DNA of 64,000 bases from the NCBI GenBank assembly GCA_963778075.1, contig CAVZTJ010000005.1, positions 124,001-188,000 on the forward strand. Reading direction: 5' to 3'. The notes beneath the pieces were generated by a model that was given only the letters and a program-made list of their open reading frames with translations, had not been told where the DNA came from and searched no databases. The position numbers were made by a program, and so were the translations under genes. This stretch comes from JASHPR01 sp963778075. Lineage in GTDB: Bacteria; Actinomycetota; Actinomycetes; Streptosporangiales; Streptosporangiaceae. Shown here piece after piece: positions 13,101-40,435 of this stretch; positions within the stretch are counted from its first letter, which is position 1; the number at the start of each line of letters is the position of its first letter.

Positions 13101-13869
13101 ACCGCCCATCGGGCGCCAAGCCTCGCTGCCGCGAAAACTCCGTGAAAACCACCGGCGTCGCCATCAGCGTCACCCCGCCCACCAGCGCCAGTGAGCACTC
13201 CCCGCCGCGCAGCGACTGGCACGCCAGATGCAATGCCACCAGCGACGACGAACACGCCGTATCCACACTCACCGCGGGGCCCTCCAGCCCGAGGGTGTAC
13301 GCCACCCGGCCCGAGGTCACGCTCGCCGCCCCGCCGGTCAGCAGCTGCCCCTGCACACCTCCCACCCCGCGCTCCAGGGCCGCCCCATATCCCGACGACG
13401 CCGTCCCCACAAACACCCCAGCCGAACTGCCCCGCAGCGTTGCCGGATCAATCCCTGCATCCTCCAAAGCCCACCAGCACACCTCCAAAAGCAGCCGCTG
13501 CTGCGGATCCATTGCCACAGCCTCACGCGGGCTAATACCAAAAAAACCCGCATCAAACCCCGCCACATCGCCAAGAAACCCGCCATGCCTGGTATAACAC
13601 TTCCCCGCCACCCCCGGCTCTGGGTCATACAAACCCTCAACATCCCAGCCCCGGTCATCGGGGAAACCAGAAACCGCATCCCTCCCCTCAGCCACCAAAC
13701 CCCAAAAACCCCGCGGCAAATCGCCACCACCCGGAAACCGGCAGCCCATACCTACAATCGCCACCGGGTCGTAACTGGGATCCTCCAGTTTGCGTAGCCG
13801 CTCGTGAGCATGGTGCAAATCAGTGGTGACCCGCTTGAGGTATGTCCGTAGCCTTTCCTCGTTCGCCAC
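1..13869 (-). CDS. Modular type I PKS, modules 4, 5 and start of 6 (3' end outside window)
   Basis: This is the third protein of the PKS line. It starts at GTG 13869 with an N-terminal coiled-coil docking segment (MANEERLRTYLKR), then KS-AT-DH-ER-KR-ACP twice, then the KS of module 6, which is cut by the window edge. KS active sites read DTACSSS. Both ATs have GHSQGE and YASH, the methylmalonyl pattern. Both DHs keep HxxxGxxxxP, both ERs keep the HAAAGGVG nucleotide loop, and both KRs carry LDD (B-type) and SYAAAN. The frame is broken by an extra base near 11245, a missing base near 10977, extra bases near 4322 and 2102, and three extra bases between about 280 and 440. The start lies 47 bp after the previous PKS gene, so the two are probably co-transcribed. 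Given similar errors in housekeeping genes, I read the gene as probably intact in the organism. Confidence 0.9.
1191..7475 (-). other. PKS module 5: KS-AT(mmal)-DH-ER-KR-ACP
   Basis: Approximate domains, on decreasing coordinates: KS 7475-6190, AT 5830-4970, DH 4680-3830, ER 3245-2510, KR 2320-1790, ACP 1560-1270. The AT has VDYASHSP (methylmalonyl). The DH has HQVAGTVLLP. The ER reads NFLDVF where the ERs of modules 1-3 read NFRDVL. The KR is B-type (LDD). Extra single bases near 4322 (in DH) and 2102 (in KR) are needed to explain the frame. The DH front and AT-DH linker are almost identical to module 1. Confidence 0.85.
4140..4870 (-). repeat. Block shared between module 5 and module 1, module 5 copy
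   Basis: Partner of 29570-30290. This copy reads cacggtccac where the module 1 copy reads cacgtccac. The extra G breaks the DH frame here. Confidence 0.8.
7476..13869 (-). other. PKS module 4: KS-AT(mmal)-DH-ER-KR-ACP
   Basis: Approximate domains, on decreasing coordinates: N-terminal docking 13869-13770, KS 13765-12490, AT 12150-11290, DH 10940-10080, ER 9540-8760, KR 8595-8010, ACP 7830-7560. The AT motif VDYASHSP predicts methylmalonyl-CoA. The DH motif is HQVAGNVLLP. The AT-DH linker encodes a short Ser-Thr-Ile-Ala repeat and holds one inserted base near 11245. A missing base near 10977 restores the original frame. Confidence 0.85.
11178..11262 (-). repeat. Short GGAGGT/GGC triplet repeat in module 4 AT-DH linker
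   Basis: The plus strand shows repeated gtggaggcgat and gtggaggtg units. In the corrected minus frame they encode alternating Ser-Thr and Ile-Ala residues between AT and DH. One unit near 11245 reads gtggagggtgg instead of gtggaggtgg, the extra G that breaks the reading frame. Confidence 0.75.
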
Positions 13870-13916
13870 TTAAACGACGCCCTTCTCGGCGAAACTCACA
13901 ACGTTCTGCTGGTAGA

Positions 13917-33148
<19,232 letters not shown>

Positions 33149-33477
33149 TAAGATCACTCCGCTGGCGGTTGGAGAATCAAGCTCGCGCTAAAGCTAAAGA
33201 GTCAGCCCAAAAGGATAGGGTGTTGCGGTAAGAAGACAAGATGCACGGCGCTTAATGCCATGATTGCGAAAGCAGCCAATCCAAGAATCCCAAGAAAAAC
33301 GTCCGTAACTTGCTCAGCCTTAAAATCATGTATCGTGTACTAGCAATCCCGAAAAGGGTATATACTGCTACATACTACGCATAGCCAGCGTGACGGCCAA
33401 CCCCTAACGGACCCCTTGCTCCCCCTACGGCGAACCAGGTACCAGCGACTACGAGCACTTTCGGGTGGGGCGTTGGG
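33149..33477 (-). promoter_or_regulatory. Intergenic region before the three-module PKS gene
   Basis: These 329 bp hold no convincing ORF and are much richer in A and T than the surroundings, especially 33250-33390. They lie between the loading-module gene and the module 1-3 gene. The region contains GCCAACCCCTAA at 33396-33407, also found upstream of the loading gene. A separate promoter here is plausible but I cannot fix a -10/-35 pair. Confidence 0.45.
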
Positions 33478-36400
33478 TCAGTGCCTGCCGAGCTCGTTAT
33501 TGATAATCTCGATCATTTCATCGTCGGTCGCCGCTTGAATATCATCATCGGCTGCAGCGATCTCATTCGCGTCTTCGGCGCCACGCCAGGACCGCAAGAG
33601 CCCTTCCAACCGCGTTGCTATCGTGCCGCGGTCAGCGTTGTCCGGCGATATTCTCGACAGGCTTTCTTCCAGCTTCGCCAGCTCCATATGCACCGACCGG
33701 ATGCTGTCCAGCTCTTCGTCCCCAGTGAGCTGTTCCCGGATGTACTGGGCCAGGGCAGCGGGAAGGGGATAGTCGAAGACCAGGGTGTCCGGCAGCACCA
33801 GTCCCGTGGCCACGGTCAGCCGATCGCGCAGCTCGACCGCGCTCAGCGAGTTGAATCCCAGATCCTTGAACGTCCGCCGGGTATCCACGGCATCCACCGC
33901 GGTGTGCCCCAGGACCAGAGCAGCCTCGCCACGCACAAGTTCCAGCAGCAGCCGGTTTTGCTCCGCTGTCGGCAACCCGGCTAGCTGCCCGGCGGGCGAC
34001 GACCGCAGCGGCTGCCCGGCGGCCTCGCCGCCAGCAGGCTCCTGCCCGGTGCTGCTCTCCGTCCCATTGCCGGCCGGCGGACTTGGACCGGCCGGGGCCG
34101 CCGCCGTCTCAACCCAGTACCGCCTGCGCTGGAAGGCATAGGTTGGCAGGTCGATCCGCCGGGCATCCGAACCGGCGAAGAACGCGCGCCAGTCCACGTT
34201 CACTCCGTGTGCGTGCACCTGCGCCAGGGCCGAGACCAGCGCCTGGACATCGGGCCGGTCGGCGCGCAGCAGCGGAACGAACGCGAGGTCGCCGCGATCG
34301 GGCGGGACACAGCTCCGGGCCATTACCGAGAGCGCACCGTCCGGGCCCACTTCGACGAACGTGGTCACGCCGAGGTCGGCAAGGCTGCGCATCCCCTCCA
34401 GGAACCGCACGGGCTCCCGTGCGTGCCGCACCCAGTATTCGGGCTCGCACATCTGGTCGGGCGCCATCTGCCCGGTCACGTTCGACACCAGAGGAATCAC
34501 CGGCTGTGCGGCCGACAACCCCGCTACGACCTGCCTGAACTCGGACAGCATCGGCTCCATCCGCGGCGAATGGAATGCGTGGCTCACTCGCAGGCGCCGT
34601 GTCTTACGGCCGCGCTCTCGCCACGACTCCGCCAGGCCGACCACGGCGTCCTCGTCACCGGAGATCACCACCTGCTCGGGACCGTTCACCGCGGCGATGC
34701 TGACCCGATCCGCCACACTGGCCAGCTCATCGGCGACCTCAGCCTCGGCGGCCTGTACCGACGCCATCGCCCCGCCGGCCGGGAGCCGCTGCATCAGCCG
34801 ACCTCGGGCGGCCACCAGGGCGCACGCGTCGGCCAGCGACAGCGCTCCCGCTGCATGGGCCGCCGCGAGTTCGCCCACGGAGTGCCCCATCATCGCGTCC
34901 GCGACCACTCCCCACGACTCCAGCAGCCGGAACACACCAATCTCAAGCGCGAACAACGCCGCCTGGGTAAACGCCGTCTGGTCCAGCAGTGCTGCATCCG
35001 CCGAACCCGCCTCAGCGAATATCACCTCACGAATCGGCCGGACCAGGTGCGCATCCAGCCCCGCGCACACCTCGTCAAACGCGGCCGCGAACACTGGGAA
35101 GCTCGCGTAGAGGGCCTGTCCCATCCTGGCCCGCTGGCTCCCCTGGCCTGCGAACAGGAACGCCACCCGGCCGTCCGTTGCCGCCACGCCGTTGACCACG
35201 TTCGCGGCTGCCTCGCCTCGGCCCGTCGCGTCGAGGCCCGTCAGGAAGTCCGCCCGGTCGCTCGCCAGCGCCACGGCTCGATGCTCCAGGCTGGCCCGCG
35301 TGGTGGCCAGCGAGTAAGCCACGTCGGCGGTGCTCAGGCTCGGGTGCTCGGCGAAGTGCTGCCGCAACCGCTCCGCCTGCGCCCGCAGTCCTTCCGCGCT
35401 GCGCGCCGACACCAGCCATGGCACCGGCTCCGGCAGCCTTGCAGGCGCACGGGATTCCCGCCGGGCCCTCGCTGGGCCAGCGCCCTGATCACCTGGAGGC
35501 GGCTCCGCGACGATAACGTGGCAGTTCGTCCCGCCCATGCCGAAGGAGTTCACACCGGCCAGGAACGGGCGGCCCGGCTGCGGCCATGGCCCAAGCGCCT
35601 GCTGGACGCTCAGGTTCAGTTTGCCCAGGGGAATCCGTGGGCTCGGCGTCTCGAAGTTGAGGCTGGGCGGGATTTCGCCATGCTCGATGCACAAGGCCGT
35701 CTTGATCAGGCCGGCGATGCCGGCCGCGCCTTCCAGGTGCCCGATGTTGGTCTTGACGGACCCCACGCGCAGCGGCGAATCCGCCGGCCGTGAGCAGCCG
35801 ACAACAGAGCCGAGCGCGGACGCCTCGATTGGGTCGCCGACCCTGGTCCCGGTTCCGTGCAGTTCGACATACTGAATATCGCGTGGGTCGATACAGGCCC
35901 GCTCGCAGGCAAGTCGCAGCACCTGCTCCTGAGCGGCCTGGCTCGGCACGGTCAGGCCATCGCCACCGCCGTCGTTGTTGACGGCCGTAGCACGGATGAC
36001 ACAGTGAATCCGGTCGCCGTCGGCAAGAGCGCGGTGCAGTGGCTTGAGCACCACCACGCCTCCGCCTTCGCCCCTCGCGTATCCATTCGCCCGGGCATCG
36101 AACGTATAGCAGAGCCCATCGGGGGAAAGCGCACCGGACCTGGAGGCACTGAGGGCACTTTCCGGAACAATATTAAGGTTGACGCCGCCCGCGACAGCAA
36201 GTACGGATTCGCCGCGCCGCAGGCTCTCTCCGGCCATGTGCACGGCGACTAGCGAAGATGATTGTGCCGCGTCCAGCAGAAGGCTGGGCCCTTGGAAACC
36301 AAAGACATATGACAGCCGGTTAGCGATCATACTTTGATAAGATCCGGTCCCCGAGTACTGCGTGATGCCGCCTGCCCCGCTCTTGGCCGCGAGCAGCGCG

Positions 36401-36810
36401 TAATCGCTGCGTATGGCGCCGATGAACACGCCGACCTGGCTGCCCCGTACTTTCTCCGGATTTATCCCAGCGTCCTCGAGAGCCTCCCAGGTGAGCTCGA
36501 GTGCCAGTCGTTGCTGCGGGTCCATAGCGACCGCTTCACGAGGGGATATCCCGAAAAACTCGGCGTCGAAGCAATCAACATCGTCCAGGAAACCGCCCCG
36601 GCGGATATTCGTCCTGTCCGTTTCGAGCAGCTCTCCGCCGAACGCTGTTTCCACGTCCCAGCGGTCGGGGGGCACCTGCGTGATCGCGTTCCGGCCGCAC
36701 CGCAGCAACTGCCAGAAGGCAGCCGGGCTTGGCGCTCCGGGGAAGCGGCAAGACATGCCGACGATGGCGATTTCACTGCCCGGCGCTGAGTATTCCTTGC
36801 TTACGCTCAT
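33478..36810 (-). CDS. PKS loading protein KSQ-AT-ACP
   Basis: This 1,110-residue protein starts the assembly line. It has KS at about 13-435, AT at about 548-865, ACP at about 970-1040 and a C-terminal docking region ending INNELGRH. The KS active-site cysteine is replaced by Gln183 (DAAQSSS), while His318 (ELHGTGT) and His358 (NIGH) remain. This is the KSQ arrangement, known to decarboxylate an ACP-bound malonyl group rather than condense. The AT has GHSVGE (Ser644) and HAFH (744-747), so malonyl-CoA is expected and the starter should be acetyl. The ACP reads LGFNSL around its phosphopantetheine serine. The ATG start lies 88 bp after the S9 peptidase stop codon, and a 14-bp palindrome sits 27 bp upstream of it. 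Confidence 0.93.
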   Translation of the reverse strand: MSVSKEYSAPGSEIAIVGMSCRFPGAPSPAAFWQLLRCGRNAITQVPPDRWDVETAFGGELLETDRTNIRRGGFLDDVDCFDAEFFGISPREAVAMDPQQRLALELTWEALEDAGINPEKVRGSQVGVFIGAIRSDYALLAAKSGAGGITQYSGTGSYQSMIANRLSYVFGFQGPSLLLDAAQSSSLVAVHMAGESLRRGESVLAVAGGVNLNIVPESALSASRSGALSPDGLCYTFDARANGYARGEGGGVVVLKPLHRALADGDRIHCVIRATAVNNDGGGDGLTVPSQAAQEQVLRLACERACIDPRDIQYVELHGTGTRVGDPIEASALGSVVGCSRPADSPLRVGSVKTNIGHLEGAAGIAGLIKTALCIEHGEIPPSLNFETPSPRIPLGKLNLSVQQALGPWPQPGRPFLAGVNSFGMGGTNCHVIVAEPPPGDQGAGPARARRESRAPARLPEPVPWLVSARSAEGLRAQAERLRQHFAEHPSLSTADVAYSLATTRASLEHRAVALASDRADFLTGLDATGRGEAAANVVNGVAATDGRVAFLFAGQGSQRARMGQALYASFPVFAAAFDEVCAGLDAHLVRPIREVIFAEAGSADAALLDQTAFTQAALFALEIGVFRLLESWGVVADAMMGHSVGELAAAHAAGALSLADACALVAARGRLMQRLPAGGAMASVQAAEAEVADELASVADRVSIAAVNGPEQVVISGDEDAVVGLAESWRERGRKTRRLRVSHAFHSPRMEPMLSEFRQVVAGLSAAQPVIPLVSNVTGQMAPDQMCEPEYWVRHAREPVRFLEGMRSLADLGVTTFVEVGPDGALSVMARSCVPPDRGDLAFVPLLRADRPDVQALVSALAQVHAHGVNVDWRAFFAGSDARRIDLPTYAFQRRRYWVETAAAPAGPSPPAGNGTESSTGQEPAGGEAAGQPLRSSPAGQLAGLPTAEQNRLLLELVRGEAALVLGHTAVDAVDTRRTFKDLGFNSLSAVELRDRLTVATGLVLPDTLVFDYPLPAALAQYIREQLTGDEELDSIRSVHMELAKLEESLSRISPDNADRGTIATRLEGLLRSWRGAEDANEIAAADDDIQAATDDEMIEIINNELGRH

Positions 36811-36837
36811 CCCTATTCCCGACGGCCCTGGAACAAG

Positions 36838-36851
36838 CCGTAACGTTACGG
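36838..36851. promoter_or_regulatory. 14-bp perfect palindrome upstream of the PKS loading gene
   Basis: CCGTAACGTTACGG is self-complementary and lies 27 bp before the ATG at 36810. Position and symmetry fit an operator for a dimeric repressor of the TetR type. Which protein binds it is not known. Confidence 0.5.
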
Positions 36852-36866
36852 ATGCGCGTCGGTGCC

Positions 36867-36885
36867 GCCAACCCCTAAACGTTGG
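36867..36885. promoter_or_regulatory. Shared motif and short inverted repeat between S9 gene and PKS
   Basis: GCCAACCCCTAA at 36867-36878 recurs at 33396-33407 before the second PKS gene. Here it is part of an inverted repeat CCAAC-N8-GTTGG. It could be a protein-binding site or part of a weak terminator for the peptidase gene. No T-run follows on the minus strand. Confidence 0.3.
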
Positions 36886-36898
36886 GTGGCCCCTACGA

Positions 36899-38938
36899 TC
36901 AGAGCAGGTCGGGCTGCCTCCAAGGCTCGCCGAGCACGTGCTCGGCCAGGAACGCGTAGATGGTCTCGTACCAGACGGTCACGTGACCGGGCTTCAGGAT
37001 CCAGTGGTTCTCGTCGGGGAAGTACAGGAACCTGGCGCCTGGCACGTTGCCCTGCGCATCCGACCAGAGCCGCAGCGCCTCGCCGACCGGGACGCGGTAG
37101 TCCTTGTCCCCGTGAATCACCAGCATCGGCGTGCGGATCGCGCCGAGACTCCGGTTGGGCGAGTTGGCCGCGTAGCGCTCCGGCTGGGTAACCGGGTCAC
37201 CGAAAATCCTGCGCCAGTACGACGGCAGGTCGGTGGTGCCGAACATCTGGTCGAGGACCCACAGCCCGGCGTGGCTGACGATCGCGGCGAACCGGTCGGT
37301 GTGGCCAGCGATCCAGTTGGCCATGTAGCCGCCGAACGAGCCGCCCATCATCGCGGTGCGCGCCTCGTCGATGTCAGGCCTGGCCACCGCCGCATCGGTG
37401 ATCGTCATTACGTCGGTATACGGCCGCTGTCCCCACGTCCCGTGGCCACGGGCAATGAACGCCTGGCCGTAACCGGTCGACAGCGCCGGGTCGGGCAGCA
37501 GCACCGCGTATCCCCTGGCGGCCATCAGCCACGGGTTCCAGCGCCAGGACCAGGCGTTCCAGCTCATCACCGGCCCGCCGTGCACCCATAGCAGCAGCGG
37601 AGCGGGGCTGGATTCGCTCGCGCCGTCCGGCAGCACCAGCCACGCCCGGACCGGCGTCCCGTCGTCGGCCTGGGCCTCAATCTCCTCGAGCCGCCCCGGC
37701 AACTCCAGCGGCGAGCCAGGGCTCGCCAGCGGGGTCGGCTTGCTGCCCGGGGCCGTGATGTCAATCCGCACCGGCGTCGGCGGCTGGTCAACGGCCGAGC
37801 GCAGCGCGTAGAGGAACCGGCCGTCCGGCGCCGGGCACAGGCTTTCGTAAGCGCCCTCGTCCGTCAGCCTGGTGACCTGGCCAGACTCGAGGTCGCTGCG
37901 GTACACCGGCCGCCTGCCCCGGTCGTCTGCGGTGAAGTAGACCGCGCCGGAGTCGGGTGCCCACGCGATCTCCTGCGGGTGCCGGTCGAAGCCGGTCAGC
38001 AGGTCACGCGCGGCGGCTTCGCCGTCGAGCGGAACCACGACCAGGGTTACGTCGCCCGGTGCCGCATAGCTGTCGTGCTCCGAGCGCCTGCAGGCGACGA
38101 GGCGGCCATCCGGCGCGATGCGCGGGCCGCTGAAGTCATGGCCGGGCGCAGCCAGCAAAGTTCGGCGCTGCGCGGTCGCCGTGTCGATGACGTCGATCTC
38201 GTCGCGCTGGTTCCCGGCGTCATCCCACACCGACCAGCCAGTGACCACGCGGGAGCCGTCCGGGGTGACCTCGAACGTGTTCTCGTCAAGCGCCCGGCCC
38301 GGGCCCGGTGTGAGCTCGCGGGCTTCGGGCTCCACGTCGTCGCCGCCGGCGCCGCCGATCTTGGCGAACCGCAGCCGCAGGCTGTCCGGGCCCAGGTCAT
38401 GATCCCAGTACCGGACCGGTCCCGACTCGTGCAGGATCGCCGTGACACCCGCGTCCTTGCGCGCCTTACGGCGGACGAGGTCGTCGTCGGCGCCGTCGGC
38501 GCCGTGCAGCGTAGCAGCGGCGAACACGACGGCCTGGCTTCCGCGCGCCGCCGTGACACCCGCGACGCCGCCGGCCGGGCCCGCGATCCTGCGCGCCTCG
38601 CCGCCGCCCGCCGGCAGCAGCCACAGTGCCGGTTTGTCCTTCGACAGTTCGCCGTCGCCTTGCGTAACGGCCGGCGATCCCGGTCGCTTCGAGACGAACA
38701 AGAGTGAGCCGTCGGGGAGGAATACGGGATCGCCTTCACCCTCGGCACCGCGGGTCAGCCGAACCGGCCTGATGTCCTGAGCGTGCGGGCCGATCCGCCA
38801 GATGCTGGTCAGGTACTTCCTCGGCTCGCCGCCAACGGTCTGCACCGCGGCCGCGAGCCAGGAACCGTCGGGGGACAGCCGCAGCCCGGTTACCCGGGGT
38901 ATGGCCACGTACTCACTCAGATCGTGGAAGCTGGTCAC
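36899..38938 (-). CDS. S9 family (prolyl oligopeptidase-type) serine peptidase
   Basis: This cytoplasmic peptidase of about 679 residues has an N-terminal beta-propeller (roughly 1-410, with repeated blade motifs of the form SPDG and APDG) and a C-terminal alpha/beta hydrolase domain. The catalytic serine is in GGSFGGYM, the aspartate in HGDKDYRVP and the histidine in DENHWIL. The family cleaves short peptides or removes acylated N-terminal residues. No signal peptide is seen. I prefer GTG 38938 (MTSFHDLSEY), which has GGTGGAG upstream; GTG 38956 is the alternative. It follows cysN and precedes the PKS loading gene by 88 bp on the same strand. A role in the PKS pathway is not indicated. Confidence 0.9.
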   Translation of the reverse strand: MTSFHDLSEYVAIPRVTGLRLSPDGSWLAAAVQTVGGEPRKYLTSIWRIGPHAQDIRPVRLTRGAEGEGDPVFLPDGSLLFVSKRPGSPAVTQGDGELSKDKPALWLLPAGGGEARRIAGPAGGVAGVTAARGSQAVVFAAATLHGADGADDDLVRRKARKDAGVTAILHESGPVRYWDHDLGPDSLRLRFAKIGGAGGDDVEPEARELTPGPGRALDENTFEVTPDGSRVVTGWSVWDDAGNQRDEIDVIDTATAQRRTLLAAPGHDFSGPRIAPDGRLVACRRSEHDSYAAPGDVTLVVVPLDGEAAARDLLTGFDRHPQEIAWAPDSGAVYFTADDRGRRPVYRSDLESGQVTRLTDEGAYESLCPAPDGRFLYALRSAVDQPPTPVRIDITAPGSKPTPLASPGSPLELPGRLEEIEAQADDGTPVRAWLVLPDGASESSPAPLLLWVHGGPVMSWNAWSWRWNPWLMAARGYAVLLPDPALSTGYGQAFIARGHGTWGQRPYTDVMTITDAAVARPDIDEARTAMMGGSFGGYMANWIAGHTDRFAAIVSHAGLWVLDQMFGTTDLPSYWRRIFGDPVTQPERYAANSPNRSLGAIRTPMLVIHGDKDYRVPVGEALRLWSDAQGNVPGARFLYFPDENHWILKPGHVTVWYETIYAFLAEHVLGEPWRQPDLL

Positions 38939-38942
38939 GCCT

Positions 38943-39071
38943 TTAGTCTGCTCCACCGTAGCGCCGGACGGCCGCCAGGATCCGCTGGTAGGCGGGACTC
39001 AGCTCGTCCTCGAGCTGCGCGGTGAGCGCGACCACGCGGGTCAGCGCCTCGCGCGGCACGCGCTGCAGCAT
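38943..39071 (-). CDS. Possible small ORF between cysN and the S9 gene
   Basis: A 42-codon frame begins at ATG 39071 and stops at 38943, overlapping the alternative S9 start at 38956. The frame is open further upstream into the end of cysN (TGTAKTGTWWLLDAM before the ATG). The peptide is helical and charged (LTRVVALTAQLEDELS) with high third-position GC, so it may be a genuine small protein or the tail of a lost gene. I do not recognise it. Confidence 0.3.
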   Translation of the reverse strand: MLQRVPREALTRVVALTAQLEDELSPAYQRILAAVRRYGGAD

Positions 39072-39112
39072 GGCGTCGAGCAGCCACCACGTCCCGGTCT
39101 TTGCGGTGCCGG

Positions 39113-40435
39113 TTACCTGGCGTCGGTGATCACGGCGGCACCGACGGTGGCGTTGGTTGCCTCGTCGATCAGGATCAGCGAGCCGGTGAGCCGGTTGCGG
39201 GTGTAGGGGTCGCAGAACACCGGCTGGGTGAGCCGCAGCGTCACCCGCCCGATCTCGTTGAGCCTTAGTTCCTCAGCACCTTCATCCCTGTGCAGGGTGT
39301 TCACGTCGAGCCGGTAGTGCAGGTCGCGGACGATCGCCTTCACGGTCCGCGTGGTGTGCTTCACGATCAGCCGGCTGCGCTGGCTCAGCGACCGGGCGTC
39401 GGTCATCCAGCAGACCAGCGCCTCGACGTCCTGGACTACCGGCGGCTGGTTGTGCGGCCGGCAGAACATGTCGCCCCTGGAGACGTCCAGATCGTCGTCC
39501 AGCAGCAGGGTCACCGACATCGGCGGGAAGGCCTCGGCCACGGCGCCGCGGGCGGTGTCGATGCGCGAGATCGTCGTGGTCAGCCCGGACGGGAGGTGCA
39601 TCACCTCGTCGCCGGGCTTCAGCACGCCGCCCGCCACCTGGCCGGCGTAGCCGCGGTAGTCGTGCAGTTCCGGGTCGGTGGCCTGATGCGGCCGGATGAC
39701 GTACTGCACCGGGAACCTGACGTCGATGAGGTTCCGGTCCGAGGCGATGTGCACGTGCTCCAGGTGGTGCAGCAGCGACGGGCCGTCGTACCACGGCATG
39801 CTGGCCGAGCGCTGCACGACGTTGTCACCGTGCAGGGCGGATATGGGGATGAAGGTCAGGTCGCCGATCTCCAGCTTGGTCGCGAACGACGTGAACTCCT
39901 CGGCGATCCGCTCGAACACCGCTGCGTCGTAGTCGACGAGGTCCATCTTGTTCACCGCGAGCACCAGGTGCGGGACCCGCAGCAGGGTGGCGAGGAACGC
40001 GTGTCGCCTGCTCTGCTCGGTGAGCCCGTTGCGGGCGTCGACCAGGACGATCGCCAGGTCGGCGGTTGACGCGCCGGTGACCATGTTCCTGGTGTACTGA
40101 ATGTGGCCAGGGGTGTCGGCGATGATGAACTTTCGCCGCGGCGTGGCGAAGTAGCGATAGGCCACGTCGATCGTGATGCCCTGCTCGCGCTCGGCGCGCA
40201 GCCCATCGGTCAGCAGGGCCAGGTTCGTGTACCCCTCGCCGCGATCCTTGCTGGTGCGCTCGACCGCCGCGAGCTGGTCCTCAAAGATGGCCTTGGAGTC
40301 GAACAGCAGCCGTCCGATGAGCGTGCTCTTGCCGTCGTCGACCGACCCGGCGGTGGCCAGCCGCAGCATGTCGCTGTGCCGGTCCAGCGGGGGCTGGACG
40401 ACCTCGCCAGTTGGTCCGGTCTCTGGGTTCGTCAT
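39113..40435 (-). CDS. cysN: Sulfate adenylyltransferase subunit 1 (GTPase)
   Basis: This 440-residue GTPase couples GTP hydrolysis to formation of adenosine 5'-phosphosulfate by CysD. The P-loop GSVDDGKSTL, the switch motif DTPGHIQYTRN and the base-recognition NKMD are all visible, followed by two translation-factor beta-barrel domains. The start at 40435 gives the classic one-base overlap TGATG with the cysD stop codon. There is no APS kinase (CysC) fusion at the C-terminus, which ends AAVITDAR. It lies in a minus-strand run with cysD and cysQ, so sulfate activation and PAP removal are encoded together. Confidence 0.95.
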   Translation of the reverse strand: MTNPETGPTGEVVQPPLDRHSDMLRLATAGSVDDGKSTLIGRLLFDSKAIFEDQLAAVERTSKDRGEGYTNLALLTDGLRAEREQGITIDVAYRYFATPRRKFIIADTPGHIQYTRNMVTGASTADLAIVLVDARNGLTEQSRRHAFLATLLRVPHLVLAVNKMDLVDYDAAVFERIAEEFTSFATKLEIGDLTFIPISALHGDNVVQRSASMPWYDGPSLLHHLEHVHIASDRNLIDVRFPVQYVIRPHQATDPELHDYRGYAGQVAGGVLKPGDEVMHLPSGLTTTISRIDTARGAVAEAFPPMSVTLLLDDDLDVSRGDMFCRPHNQPPVVQDVEALVCWMTDARSLSQRSRLIVKHTTRTVKAIVRDLHYRLDVNTLHRDEGAEELRLNEIGRVTLRLTQPVFCDPYTRNRLTGSLILIDEATNATVGAAVITDAR

